Shown: positions 21,395-33,130 of the stretch, piece after piece
Numbering within the stretch: position 1 is the stretch's first letter
Layout: every line of letters starts with the position of its first letter
Assembly (NCBI RefSeq): GCF_000247695.1
Contig: NW_004624742.1
Location: 5,950,671 to 6,014,670 of the forward strand
Direction: 5' to 3'
Length of the DNA: 64,000 nt
From: Heterocephalus glaber
Lineage: Eukaryota; Chordata; Mammalia; Rodentia; Bathyergidae
The notes under the pieces: generated by a model
Told to the model about the DNA's origin: nothing
The model's input: the letters and a program-made list of their open reading frames with translations, nothing else
Databases searched by the model: none
Position numbers and translations under genes: made by a program

Positions 21395-24300
21395 TTCTTA
21401 CATTCTTTGCTGCTGAATCATGTGTATAATTCTGTGCACCCAGCTGGTAAGTGGACTTGTTAAGGACAGGAACTGGGTGTTGGGCCTCCTTTGCATTATG
21501 CCAATTGGGTTCTAACGGGGCTGGGCTGGAGGATGTTGTTTAAAGTATAACTGTAGGTTTCTTAAACTATTCTCCTTTTCCACATTGCATCTTTATTTGA
21601 TTTGCATTATATCAGTGGACATGGTATGTGGTCCCCTGTCCTTCCATTTCGTATTACTGCTTTGATTTTTTTTTCCCTAAATAAATCTCCTTTAATTCAT
21701 CTTACGACTTACTCTAAACTCTGCAGATCTGTTTCAGTCTTTCCCCAGCACATGTCTGAATCTGTTACATTCTTCTTTACTCTTAGGGATTTTAGTCATC
21801 TGCTAGTAAACTAGTTAGTCTTTTCCTCAGCTGGGTAAAGAGCTATAAATGGTTTTTGACTTCATGCTGCTCCCTTGGGTAGCTCATTTGATCTGAGCGG
21901 AGTTTGAAGTTGGGCTATTGGGAATGATCTGTCCTCGTGGTGTAGGAGGTGACTCTGAGTCAATTCTTAATATTGCTGGAATTAATTAACTTTGATTCCT
22001 CCAATTGAAAGAGAGGATTTTACTCTACTGTGTATTATTAAATACCTAATAACTTGATTTTTAAAAATTTTGTTTTTTGCTCAGTGAATACTTAAAATAT
22101 CCCTGCCTGTATAGTAATTTGTTCCTTGTTTAATGTGGCTCTTTCCTTTGTTTACTCTGGACTCAAGTCTTTGTAGCTTGTTTTCTAAGTCAGCTCAGAA
22201 GTTGCTGGTCATTGGATTTGGCAGCCTCTTCAAGCTTTACCCACCACAACCCTACAGGAAGTTGTGTGTCGGCCAGAAGAGTCTGTTTATTTAGAGCATG
22301 GTGTCCAGCAGAAGCAAGCCATTTACGAGGGCCTGGTCTTAAAGACACAGGAATCTGACTGTTCGGAAGACCTGTTGCCTGACCTCCATTGCACTCATGT
22401 GCCCTCGATTTTCTTTCCAGCCTGTCAGGGCACCTCAACTAGACAGTGGGCAGTTTGAAGAAGTCCTTCCCCTGAGCTCCTTGAACTTGTCTCAAAGGCT
22501 AAAATAGCAAAATCCCAGATAGTAGGTAGCCCTTTTAAACTCAAGAGTAGGATTGAGTTTTTGAAAGATAAATTGACTTTTACAAATTTATTATCAGATT
22601 GTTTTAGTAATCTGATAGGATTTTTCCAAAACTGTTAATGTGGCTACAGCTTTCAGTTCCTAGGAATGATTCTTTGTAGGGTCCAAGATACCCTCCAATA
22701 ATGTTTTCTAGTTAGAGCATTTTTCACCTGGAACCACAGGACAGAGCCAGCTTTAGGATCCAGGATCACAACCATCACCTGATTCTTGCCTGGAGCTCAA
22801 ATATCCCATTGTGCCCACAACATCTAATTTCTGTTTGTTGATACTTGTGTACACACAGCTGATTCTGTTGAATTTGCTGCAGAAAGTTGATGATGAGGTT
22901 CTGTGTGCCTAGCACTGGGCTTGCCACAGGGTCATTCGTCAGTACCTGGGTACTGATTTAAATGGAAACTGCATTGATGTCTTAAGAGTTGAGCCCCTTC
23001 CTGCCGTCAGTATGGCCTTGCTTTCAGGGACCACATACCCAGGTGCCCTGAGGGAGAGGAGCAAAGCTATAACTGCAACTGTTTGCGGACTGAGAAATGA
23101 CAGAGAGAGAATGAGGTATCCCGCTTCGTTTCTTTTACTGGTCTACAGCTGGTTTTATTTGTGCGATGTGGAAGTTATATTGAGACTTCTGCCTCAGAAT
23201 AGTGCCACAAGAGCATTGACTTTATTGGAACCTTAGGTAAATTTTACGCTTAATGAAGCTCAAAATAATACACATTTCGTCTTCTCAACCTCCAGTAGAT
23301 ACACGTGCAAGCAATGGTTTCCTTGGGGCCCAGCAGTTTCCAAAGATAAAGGAGAAGGCTGAGTTCAAGAGAACCAAATCCATGAGGACATGCATGCTTT
23401 GGTGTGAGACATATTGTTTACCAGTCTTAAACTTAGGGATCTTTCAAAATCAAAGGCAACTGAAAGGCTTAATTTCCTATGATGATGCATTTTGCTTCAG
23501 TCATCCATCCCCAGCAGGCTTTTAGCAGCCAGTTACTTACTCCCTTATATTATTTTCATCTGGTCCAGTGCACGGGGCTCTACTCTTCCCTGCTGAGACT
23601 TCTTTCTGCTGAGCCCAGCATCCCTGAGAGGCTTCAGCCTGACTTTCTTGCTGTGTGTTGTTAGTGCACACGTTGCTGTTTATTTTTGTTTCCTGCTTAA
23701 ATAAGGTTTAAAGATTCTGCTCTTTTTTCCCTTATCTCCACTGGTTGTTAAGATAGTGAGAATCTAAATGAAATGGTAATAGGATGATTGTGAACAAGTA
23801 TTTTTCTGAAAGAATCTTTGTTATTCATTTTTAATGCTGTTAAATATCTAATTCCCACTGTTTTAGTTGGAAGCTGTTCAAATTTCCCAAATCATAAAAT
23901 CTTTCAAAGCCTACTCCAAGTTAACTTTTTCTTGATTCAGTTCTCCTCCTACTTGCATAAAAAAAAAAAACCAATGTATTTCCAAGTAGGGAAATGACTT
24001 ATGTTTATTAGAGAACAGAGTGGTAATAGACCCTTGACTTGCTGTGAGTTTTTTTGATGTGTTTTGGAGCAGTGTACAAGGGTAATTTTTGGTCCCCTTC
24101 TGCCATGTTCTTATATACATTTCCTAAACACTTTTCCTAGCTTGGTACTATTACTGTGTATATGTCCTACATGTGTTTCCTATTTTTTATGACTCATACT
24201 TACGGTACTCATAAAGATTTATCCTTTATCTTGGCTCTGAGTAACAAGCCTGCTTACACATTTCCAGCAGAGATGTGGGCTGTGATTTTGCATTTAATCC

Positions 24301-24879
24301 TGCAGGAGGGGCCTCTGGAAGGTGCAGCACAGGCAGCATGGAACAGTCATCGGTAGGCACCACACATTTCTCCCCCAGGAACAGTCAACTTTTTGTGAGT
24401 TTACCAAATTTTTGTTTTTCAGGTTTTCCTTTTTCTCTGCTTTTTTCAGCTACTTTGCTGTCTATGAGTGAGACCATGGGAGGATGAACAGAGGAAACAA
24501 ATGCTTTTCCCTGCTGGTAACTGTGGTGGAGGAAAAAATGGAAATAATGAACTGAAATGACATTTATAACATATGGCAACAAACACATACTGGGGCCTCC
24601 TAGGGTTCAAATAAGCATTCAGGCTCAGTAGACACAGGTGGCTTCAGTCTCTTCAGAAGACTGTAGAACAAGGACTGCAACTGGTGGCAGGGCAGGTGGT
24701 ATTTCTCTTTTTTGGGTGCCTTCTGCACATTTATATGACAGTTCTTATAGCCATCAGGAGCTCTCCACTTGGTAGCTTAGATGCCAAGAGATGAGATCTA
24801 TGTGGGTGTGTGTCCCTAGTTTAAAAGCCTTGTATCCTCCTCATTTAAAAGCCAACAAGCCACTATGCTTTATGCAAAG
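21395..24879. other. Long unique intronic stretch
   Basis: About 3.5 kb without a recognisable transposon, unlike most of the window. It includes an AP-1-like palindrome (21950-21962). The region 21850-22110 looks like non-decayed, balanced sequence. No coding or RNA gene is supported. The reading frames at 22190-22458 and 23012-23664 resemble nothing I know. Confidence 0.5.
21950..21962. promoter_or_regulatory. AP-1-like near-palindrome
   Basis: TGACTCTGAGTCA contains a full TGAGTCA AP-1 core and an overlapping TGACTC half-site in mirror arrangement. It sits in a repeat-free stretch of the large TGFBR3 intron. Function is not shown by sequence alone; a chance match is quite possible. Confidence 0.2.
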
Positions 24880-24960
24880 CAGTGATGGAGAACCTTTTAG
24901 AGCTTTCAGTGGAAACAAATAGCCTGTTGCGGCATATGTGCTGTAGGTTCGCCACCACTG
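24880..24960 (+). mobile_element. Short hAT-like miniature element, copy 1
   Basis: An 81-bp unit with inverted ends: CAGTGATGGAGAACCTTTT at the left and AGGTTCGCCACCACTG at the right, whose complement is CAGTGGTGGCGAACCT. Its interior shares GAGCTTTCA and GGCATATGTGCTG with the copies at 42034 and 62977. The CAGTG...CACTG ends are typical of hAT elements. A clear 8-bp target duplication is not seen for this copy. Confidence 0.65.
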
Positions 24961-25212
24961 CTCTGTGCTATGGGAATAGTTTTTGTTTTACCCACTGAGC
25001 CACTGCTGTCAGGGAAACCTACAGATATTTCTTCCTCCTATCAGATGTTTAAAATTTTTTAGTCTCAAATAAGTGAGTTGATTTGTATTATAGTTGACAT
25101 AGTGTTTACCAGGTTATAGAATTAAGAGTTAACAAGATCAGATTCTCATGTAAAAGGAAAGGTTTCTTAACTTTTTATCTACACCCGGGGATTTTATTAT
25201 TCTCATAACTAA

Positions 25213-25682
25213 CTGTGTTAGGCCCTCCAACATATGTCCATGTCCTAACTCCTAAAACCTGTGAATGTCACCTTTATACAGAAAAAGTTTTTCAGTATCT
25301 GAGTAAGAATCTTGAGATGATGTGATTATCTTGGATAATCTGGGTGGCTCCCTAAATGCCATCACTTATAATCTTATAAAAAACAAATTTGAGGATGTAG
25401 TTAGAAGAGGAGAATACATTGTCATCTTGGCATTGTAATTTAGAGGGGTGGGGTCATGAGCCAAGGCATACCAACAGCTACGAGAAATTGGAAGAGGGAA
25501 GAACAGATTCTCTTCTAGAGTCTCTGGAGGGAGTACAGCTCTGCTGACACCTTGATTTTGGTCCCCAAAATACTGATTTTGGACTTCTGGCCTCTAGAAC
25601 TGTTAGATAATAAGTTGCTATCATTTTAAGCCATCAGGTTTTAGGTAATTTGTTATAGCAGCTATAAAAAATGAACACATTA
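25213..25682 (+). repeat. MLT1-type ERVL-MaLR LTR, sense
   Basis: TGTGTTAGGCCCTCCAACAT, TGTCCATGTCCTAACTCCTA, CTGCTGACACCTTGATTTTG, GACTTCTGGCCTCTAGAACT and TTAAGCCATCAGGTTTTAGG follow the MLT1 LTR in order. It is an old solo LTR with no internal region. Confidence 0.8.
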
Positions 25683-26009
25683 TCTTTCCTTAGTTTAGGG
25701 GATTATCTTGAGTTCCATATAGCTCTCCTATCTACAGTTTGTTCCTGCCTTATGTTCCTGATTTCTGTAAAAGACAGAAATGTTCCTGTTGCCAAGACCA
25801 AAAATCTCATCATTATCTATGATTTTCTGTGTTTTCTCAGGCATCGTATCCAATCCTGTTTGTTTCACTATAAGAATATACTTTGAATCTGCCCACCCTT
25901 GACCACCACCATCACATTTGGTCTGAACCACCATCACATTGTTACTGGAGAGCCAATGGACCTGTAACCCAGCCTTGTAAATGTGCTGAATCTGGGATAG
26001 AGTGCCAAC

Positions 26010-26205
26010 AGTGGAAGCCTAACTCTGCTTATGAGCTGTGTGTCTTTGGGGGAAGTTAGTTAACTTCTTTATGCCTCATTTTTGTCATGTGGGGATAATA
26101 ATAGAGTATTTTATTTTATAGGGTTGCTGTGACAGTGAAATAATTTAAAGGTTACAAGTGGTTAGAATAACAGCTGGGTGTCAGCTACTATCATTATTAG
26201 TGAAT
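26010..26205 (+). repeat. MIR SINE, sense
   Basis: CCTAACTCTGCTTATGAGCT, GTGTCTTTGGGGGAAGTTAG, TTATGCCTCATTTTTGTCAT and GGGTTGCTGTGACAGTGAAA follow sense MIR. Confidence 0.8.
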
Positions 26206-26224
26206 AAGATCTATTCTCCACCTA

Positions 26225-26785
26225 ACAGTCAACATGATTCTTTAAAAACTTAAGTACATTCATGAACTTCACCAGCTTAGCTTCCTGCAGTGGCCTCCCA
26301 TTACATTTAGAAGAAAGTCTAAAATCCTTTCCAGATCTCTGAATGATCCTTCAGCCTCTTCCCCAGCATCTCACCATTTCTCAGGGCACTCAGTTGAAGC
26401 CCTATGTCTGGCATCCCCTCCTGTGGGGATCGTTTGCTTTGCCTGGAGAATTTCTCCCAGTTACTCTTGTGGCTCAGTCCCTTACTGTACCCAGTCCTGC
26501 TCTCACTGCCCTCTCTGCAGAGAGGCCTTCATTGACCACCCCCTGTGAAATAGCCATAAACCTCCCACCCACAGTTTCTGGACCCTATTTTACTTTTTAA
26601 AAATATCTCATGTCACTGCCTGATATTCATTTATTTTTAAACATGCTTATTTTCTGTCTCTTCAGCTAGAATATCTCTGAGGATAGATGTTTTATTTTGT
26701 TCACTATCTCCAGCTGTTAGAACATTGCCCAGCATAGAGTAAGCACTTAAGTATTTGTTAAATAAATGCTTGAATGTCTAAATTA
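26225..26785 (+). repeat. L2 LINE 3' end, sense
   Basis: Sense L2: CTGCAGTGGCCTCCCATTAC, CTGGAGAATTTCTCCCAGTT, CAGAGAGGCCTTCATTGACC, ACATTGCCCAGCATAGAGTA and GTTAAATAAATGCTTGAATG. It is the best-preserved L2 in the window and may match fragments of the L2 protein, but it has no intact frame. Confidence 0.8.
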
Positions 26786-27040
26786 ATACGTTGGTGCAAT
26801 AGGTTAGCTTTAGCGAACAGGCTAAGTCTGTTTAAAACAATTTTGTATCTGGGAATTTCTTATTAATTGTATTTTATGTCAAATCTAGTTATTGATACTG
26901 GTGTGTATGATTCTTAAAACAGAGTTCCAAGGTATAAAAAACAGCACTGGATTGTGAGTCTTAATTTAGGACTTTGTCTTCCATCCACATCATCTTTTTT
27001 TGTTTAAACTTGAGCAAGTGGGTAGAACCATGAGGCTCAA

Positions 27041-27042
27041 TT

Positions 27043-27129
<87 letters not shown>

Positions 27130-27130
27130 C
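27041..27130. repeat. (CTTT)n / (CT)n compound microsatellite
   Basis: About 15 TTTC units run straight into about ten TC units, then TTTC again. The minus strand is a pure purine (GAAA)n tract. The long reading frames over it (Lys/Glu/Arg or Phe/Leu/Ser runs) are artefacts. It is expected to be unstable in length. Confidence 0.97.
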
Positions 27131-27249
27131 CCAATATAAACAAGTTATGAAGATGGAACTCTTTCTTTCAGTGCTATTGTTTTTTGAGTCTTCATCAGTG
27201 GATTTTAAAGTATTTATTTATGTATTTATGTATGTATATATTTATTTAT

Positions 27250-27327
27250 TTTTTGTACTGGGGATTGAACTCAGGACCTTGCTCTTGGGAGGCAGGCGGC
27301 AGCACCACTGAGCTAAATTCCCGGCCC
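27250..27327 (-). repeat. ID element, antisense
   Basis: GTACTGGGGATTGAACTCAG to GAGCTAAATTCCCGGCCC, preceded on its tail side by a TATT/TATG-rich run at 27209-27254 that probably grew from the tail. Confidence 0.9.
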
Positions 27328-28539
27328 TGGTGGATATATTTTTGGTGCAGTTAGTCTAGGCCTCCAGTGTGAAAAACAGCTTAATTTACATTTAGTGAAA
27401 AATACCAATAGAAAATTAGAGTTGAAAAGTGTTTTTGGACTTGTTAAAGTAGAAAATAATCTTAAACCTTCTACAGACTAAGGAACCACTGAATAGCAGA
27501 AATGTAAATTAAGGTAAGTGATGCCTTATTAAATAAAGCCCTAGATTAAGTAGGATTTACAGGCCCGGGAGCCAATCTGGCCTCTAAATACTTGGAGAAA
27601 TGTTTTTGCATTTCATTGCTTAGATCTTACTGCCTAGCACGGTAAAAATTTCATGATTTTTCCAAAGAGCTCTACTCCATCAGGACAGAGTATACACATG
27701 AATCTCCCTCTCTTATTTATTGAAATATGGAAGATTAGAGGAAATAATCATTTCAGTTTGCTGAAAATTAGAACCAGGCAGTTGAATTAGTCAGCAGTGC
27801 AGCCTTCCTGGTCTGGGTGCCAGTGCAAAGCATTGTGGGAGTGAGAAAGGAAGCAGACCTGAGAGCTCATGATCCAGTGTACATCCCAGGGACAAAGAAT
27901 ACCACATGTGAACAGAAAGGTTGGAAACCTAGAAACATAGCATGGCCCTAAACACACACGATAGAAACTTAAACAAATAGATTTAATCAACCACAGCTGG
28001 CCTGAGATAAACAAGCTAAGTAATCAGGCATGTTGGAAGGGGCCGGGGCTGAAGTAGAGATCGGGGTTAGAGTAATTGGAGCCAGGTGTGTTAACCTGGC
28101 ACTGCTTATTGGAGGTGAGAATTTGGAGAGGTTTGAAATAGGGATGTGGTTTGGCTGGAGGCTGAAGGCAGAATTTTCCAAGACTAGAGGAGGACAGTGG
28201 TAAATAAAACAGCCAAGTTGAAGAGTCTGAAAGATATTAAGGACAGCAAGTACCTTAGCAGCTGTGACAGCTGGGTTTGGTGGTCTTGCCTGTTGGAAGT
28301 TTATGCTGGGAGAATGGGTATTCAGCTGTACTACTGCAGGTCTTTAAAGCCAGATAGATTGACATCATCTTTAACACCGGTAGGCCCCTAAAGATAAATG
28401 TCCCTAAACTTCCCAGCTACAGATTGGGAGAAATCTTTAGCTTTACTTCACAATCTGGTGACTTCAGCTGGTTGGGAAGCTCTTCATTGCTTTAATTCAC
28501 TCTTTCAACACTGGAGCAAGAGAGATGTTGTTAGCTCTG
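27328..28539. other. Intron without recognised feature
   Basis: AT-rich to 27780, then balanced sequence. No gene, RNA or named repeat is seen. Confidence 0.5.
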
Positions 28540-28635
28540 TTTTACAGGTATGGAAATTGAGGCTGAGAGAGACCAAGTGCTCCACCTAGGGTCACCAGCT
28601 AGGAGGTAATTGGTAGAGCCCGATTGAAATTTGTA
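28540..28635 (-). repeat. MIR SINE fragment, antisense
   Basis: TTTTACAGGTATGGAAATTG, GAGGCTGAGAGAGACCAAGT and GTCACCAGCTAGGAGGTAAT follow antisense MIR. Confidence 0.7.
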
Positions 28636-29514
28636 GCATACCTCCTTAGATGGAGTTGATGTGCTTTGTGTGTGTCTTTGAGCAAGGTGGGCTTTCCCAA
28701 CCTATGGACATTTTTTCAATCATTAAGTCATTATTTGCTAAGCACCTGTTATTTGTCTGGCTCCATGCCACACTAGCAGTCTTGACACCCTTAACCTTGA
28801 GAATTTGCCTCCCAAAAGATAAAATGGATATCTAGTTCCCTCTTGCTTTTATATCACCTTCTTTGCTTTTCTCAAATGTGGGGTTATATGTTGTTTCTAG
28901 TATTATGCACTGACTCAATCATACTGGAGGGAAGTCTTTGGTGCTGCCATAAAACAGCCATCTGGTAAGAACTAAGTGCCGGTAGCTGAGCTGTCATCTA
29001 TAGGTGAAGAGTTTAGAGGGACAGGTTGGCGCACCCCATTATTAACGATACCTCTGTTCTATACAAACAGCTCTCTTTACTGGATTATCTCTGCCAAAAT
29101 ATTACTAAATAGTTTGGAAACAGGTTAGGGTTTTGCCCTTTAGGGAAAAAAAGATCATGGAGTTGAATTTGGAAAAAAATCTTGGAACATGTTTCAGTAA
29201 AACAATGTATCATTCACATGGCCAAAAATTCAGCACTTCAGGGCTTCTGCTGGCAGAATCAGGTGAATTTTGAAATACATTCTGACTTGATCTTGAATTC
29301 TTGCATATCTTGAGTTATGTAGGCTGAAAGCTGGTTATTTTTGTTTTGTTGACAATGGTCTTTTATCAGAGTGCCCAGGAGGTAAGCTTTAGGTAGAAGC
29401 CAATAGGCTTTCTGTTTTCTTTTGCTTTCACTTTTATAAAAAATGTAAATGAAAGGACTTCCCAGCACCAAATTATAGATTCACCCTAAATGTTGGTTTA
29501 TCTTTCCTTTACCT
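28636..29514. other. Intron without recognised feature
   Basis: A short antisense L2/MIR-like phrase (TTGCTAAGCACCTGTTATTT, near 28733) suggests another old remnant. Nothing else is supported. Confidence 0.4.
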
Positions 29515-29855
29515 TTCATAAGTTAATTCATTTAATCTATTCATGGAAAGGACTGTTCTCGGATTAGGAATACAGTGTTAAATATGGAAGTTTCAGCCCT
29601 TCTGGTAATTTTGAAGACAGGACACCTGGGTATTCAAGTGACAAGAAGAGGTGGTGGTTAGAAAGGGCTTTTTTGAGGAGCTGCACTTGAACTTGAGTGG
29701 TGAAAAGGATCAAACTATGAGGAGATCTGGGGGAGGAAGAAGTCAGAGGATCTGCTAATGGCAAGGTCCTGTGCTCAAAGCAGCTTGTTTGGAGGTGAGA
29801 GGGCCCGTATGGCTGGAAGATTAGTGGTGGAAGATGAGATTAGTTAAGGCTCACA
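29515..29855 (-). repeat. L2 LINE remnant, antisense
   Basis: TAATTCATTTAATCTATTCA, GGATTAGGAATACAGTGTTA, TGCACTTGAACTTGAGTGGT and AGATCTGGGGGAGGAAGAAG follow antisense L2. Confidence 0.55.
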
Positions 29856-30034
29856 TTATGGGGTGCTATACAGGGGAGAAGTTGTTTTTTTGCCATTTCC
29901 CATGTTTCTTTGTTCACATGCAGTGGCTAAGAAGTAGTCCTGAATTCTGAAGATTTAGGAAATCCCTGTCCCCATTAACAGAGAATTGGCTATCTCAGGT
30001 GAATGGTTCCACTAGCTCTTATGTAGAAGCTAGG

Positions 30035-30185
30035 TTACTGGAATGAGTATTTGGGTTCTAGTCTCAGTGATGCCATAACCAGCTGTGGAAATTGGGCAAG
30101 GTATGACCTCTTTGGGCTTCAATTTCCTTACCATCTGTAGTAGAATATTTGTAAAATCTCTGTCACTAAGACTCAGTGATTTTAT
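30035..30185 (+). repeat. MIR SINE fragment, sense
   Basis: GAGTATTTGGGTTCTAGTCT, AAATTGGGCAAGGTATGACC and TTGGGCTTCAATTTCCTTAC follow sense MIR. Confidence 0.65.
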
Positions 30186-30862
30186 TATATACACATTAAA
30201 TATATTATATACATTTCATTTTGGGTTTTAGTTTTTCCATTCAGATTTTTATCAGTGTTCTTATAGTAACTGAATCCACTCAATTGGTTCAAATTTCACT
30301 CTTTTTCCTGTTCCTTTGCATTTGAAGCAGCCAATCAAGTACAGTAGACCCTTGGTTATAACCAGTCTGACTTATCAACAACTTGGGTTAATTAGGTTAA
30401 TGGAAGAGTCATCTCCCTCTTGTTATCTATAGTGTGTACCCAGGTAAATATCCAGATCTCAGCTGTATTGACTTAGTTACAACCAGTCCTTTGGAACCAA
30501 TCAAGTTCATAAGTCAAGGTTCCATTGTACTTGGAGGAGCAGGGGAAAAAGACAGGAAGAAGTAAACAATGGGGAAATAATAAAGGGACTCTATAATTTC
30601 ATACGTGTGGACAACAGTGTCCATGTGATGTATTGCTCATTGCCCTGTAAGAATTCTCAGTCATCAAATAAGTGAATTATGATGTCTGAAACTTGTTCTC
30701 AGGCTAATGATTTGTGGTTTAACCAAGAGCTGGTCTTGTCCTTCTTAAGGAAGATTTATGCCATGTAAATGGTGTTTGTAGAACCTGACAGCATGATAAT
30801 GCTTGCATTTCCTCTTACTTTTAAAATCATATTTTGACATTAGTATTATTTCAATATAAAAT
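30186..30862. other. Intron, possible Tigger-like remnant in part
   Basis: AGTAGACCCTTGGTTATAAC (30344) and CATAAGTCAAGGTTCCATTG (30509) read like the inverted ends of an old TcMar-Tigger element of about 190 bp. The interior is too decayed to be sure. The remainder is unrecognised. Confidence 0.4.
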
Positions 30863-31556
30863 AGAAAAATTTAACCACTGTGGAAATCAGTATGGAGACA
30901 CCTCAAAGAACTAGGTCTGGAAGTCCCATTTGACCCAGCTATTCCACTGCTGGGGATATTCCCCAAAGAATTAAAAGAATCATTCTACAGTGATATATGT
31001 GCACCCATGTTCATAGCCGGACAATTTGTAATAGCCCAAACTTGGAAGCAGCCCAGTTTCCCATCAACTGGAGACTGGATCAAGAAAATGTGGTTGTTTA
31101 TTTTTATAAAATGGAGTACTAATCAGCCATCAAAAATGAGAAATTAGAGACATTTATTGCTAAATGGATGCACATTGAGGCAATACTCAAGTGAAATAAA
31201 TAGGACACACATGTGTAAATACCAAATAGTTTCTCTGGTGTGAGAAACTGAAAGTGTAAATAAGGACTAAAAGGTATAATAGATAATTTGAAATAGGTAG
31301 AAAAGGGGCAAAAGGGAAGGGGAAGTGGGAGGGGTAGGGGAAAGGGAGAGAATGGAATTAATATGAGAAAATTAAAAAATGGAAAGAAAGTCTTTGTAAA
31401 TAGGGAGGGATGGAGGGGTTGAAGGGAGGGCAGGGAATTGGGGAAAAAATAAGAACCAAGAGAGATTATTTAAAGGTGCAAGTTTCCAGTGATAAATGTC
31501 ATTATATTGTGCACCTAAAATGTACCAATAAAATTAATTTTAAAAAAGAAAAATTT
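30863..31556 (+). mobile_element. L1 LINE, 5'-truncated, sense, with target duplication
   Basis: A 674-bp L1 3' end (30873-31546) flanked by AGAAAAATTT at 30863-30872 and 31547-31556. It starts inside the end of ORF2 (ACCACTGTGGAAATCAGTAT), then GAGTACTAATCAGCCATCAA, a G/A-rich polypurine tract (about 31300-31440) and the terminal GTACCAATAAAATTAATTTT with a short A-tail. There is no intact reading frame. The terminal segment matches the L1 part of the chimera at 5992-6178 and the fragment at 56263. Confidence 0.9.
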
Positions 31557-32909
31557 GCCACTTTGCCTGAAATTCATTATGAAGCAAACAGCTCTGTTCT
31601 CAAAAGTATATCTAAAAGAAATTAGGAAAACCAAATAAATGAACTCATCTTATGATTCTTGTTGATGTACCCTATTTTGATAGACTCCATTAATCATGAT
31701 TTACACTTAGGATTAGATCTGCATACAGTATTTTATGATTTGTTTTGCTTCTGACAAATGTAAAATACTAGAGGACACAGATTACTCCAGAGTTAAAGTT
31801 TAAAAAAAAAAGAAAAATTCTGTACAACATGTTCATACTGGTATGAAAAATAAGATAAACTTATTTTGGGATATTTTCACTTGAAAGAAGAAAAATCTTC
31901 TGTTTTGTTCATTTGTGTTTACTTTGGCAGGTTAAACTTTTGTCAGTCGTTCCTTTTAATTGAGTACACAGATCATTTAATGTGGCCTGGCATTTATGAA
32001 ATTGATGATTCAGTCACATCAGCCCCTTCTTTCTTGTAAGCTGCATCTGTTCTTAGGAATCTGTCTTGAAGGTTTACTTGACTTCATCAGTTGCTCAAAG
32101 AACCATCAGCTTTAAAGCTATAGGTGACCATGCAGATTTGATCTAACCTCTTCATTTATGGCACAAGTGTAGCCCATGGTATGATACTTCAGCAAAACAT
32201 GTTTGTTTCTTTTTTAAGTGAATGATGTCAGGAATCACTAGGAGGAAGGCAAGATTGGAAAGCACCAGTATTTGTGGTTTATAGGGAAAGCAAATTTCCT
32301 CTGTTTCTCAGGCAAAAATAATTCATTGTTTTTTACTGAGGGTGAAAATAAGTGATTATTTTCTGGAAATCAGACCATCCTACTTTTACTCTAAAATTGC
32401 ATACCAATAGCTTTCTTACTTTTTTTTGAATAGTAGAGGTGAAGCAGAGGGACAGATACTCTAGCTCATTTTTTTACACAGTAAGGCCCTATGGGTAGTA
32501 TTTAATGGATTTCTGCATAGAATAATATTACCAGGACCAGAATTACCAGGTCCCATGGGTTATTTCTTCTAACAAATGTGCAAGGCTCAAAGCTCACCTG
32601 CTTGATCCTTGATTATTTTTTATTAAAATCTATGCATAACCTGTGACCTGGTGGCCATACTAAGGAACAAAAGCCTCAAGTCTAAGAGATATGAATTTGA
32701 GGACTAAAGTTTAATTTTCTCATCTTGTGAGATATTCCTTGATAATTCAGTAACACCATAGAAGGGGTACCATAGAAGACTTGGAATGGGATCCTAAATA
32801 AAATTGGATTTAAAAATTTTTAGATTAATTATGTCTGCTCTTGTGAACAAGTAAGTTAGGAAACTGAAGTGTACATCATGTATTCATATAATATCATCAT
32901 TATTAATTT
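31557..32909. other. Intron without recognised feature
   Basis: AT-rich unique-looking DNA. No gene or named repeat is seen. Confidence 0.5.
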
Positions 32910-32975
32910 GGCAGTGCTGGGGATTGAACCAGGGCGTAGTGCATGCTAGCTACCATAGACATGCATCCTCATCCC
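32910..32975 (-). repeat. ID element (old), antisense
   Basis: GCAGTGCTGGGGATTGAACC and GTGCATGCTAGCTACCATAG. It is diverged and lacks the A-box end. Confidence 0.6.
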
Positions 32976-33007
32976 TAATATGATTAAATGGCAATATGCC
33001 AGAAATT

Positions 33008-33130
33008 AATGTACCTATTATTATTATTAATACTATTTTTTTTTGGTACTGGGGATCGAACTTGGGTCCTTGTGCCTGCACAGCAGGCGGCAAAACCACT
33101 GAGCCAAATCCCCGGCCCAATGTACCTATT
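33008..33130 (-). repeat. ID element, antisense, with target duplication
   Basis: Perfect AATGTACCTATT flanks at 33008-33019 and 33119-33130. Between them lie an (ATT)n-modified tail and an ID body (GGTACTGGGGATCGAACTTG to GAGCCAAATCCCCGGCCC) of the CACAGCAGGCGG subtype. Confidence 0.93.

Noticed and set aside
26961..27311. Frames with Lys/Glu/Arg repeats (minus) or Phe/Leu/Ser repeats (plus)
   Set aside because: Both are direct products of the (CTTT)n/(CT)n microsatellite and the neighbouring ID.
30873..31546. Possible active L1
   Set aside because: Only the last 674 bp are present, with no promoter and no intact ORF1 or ORF2, so it cannot move by itself.
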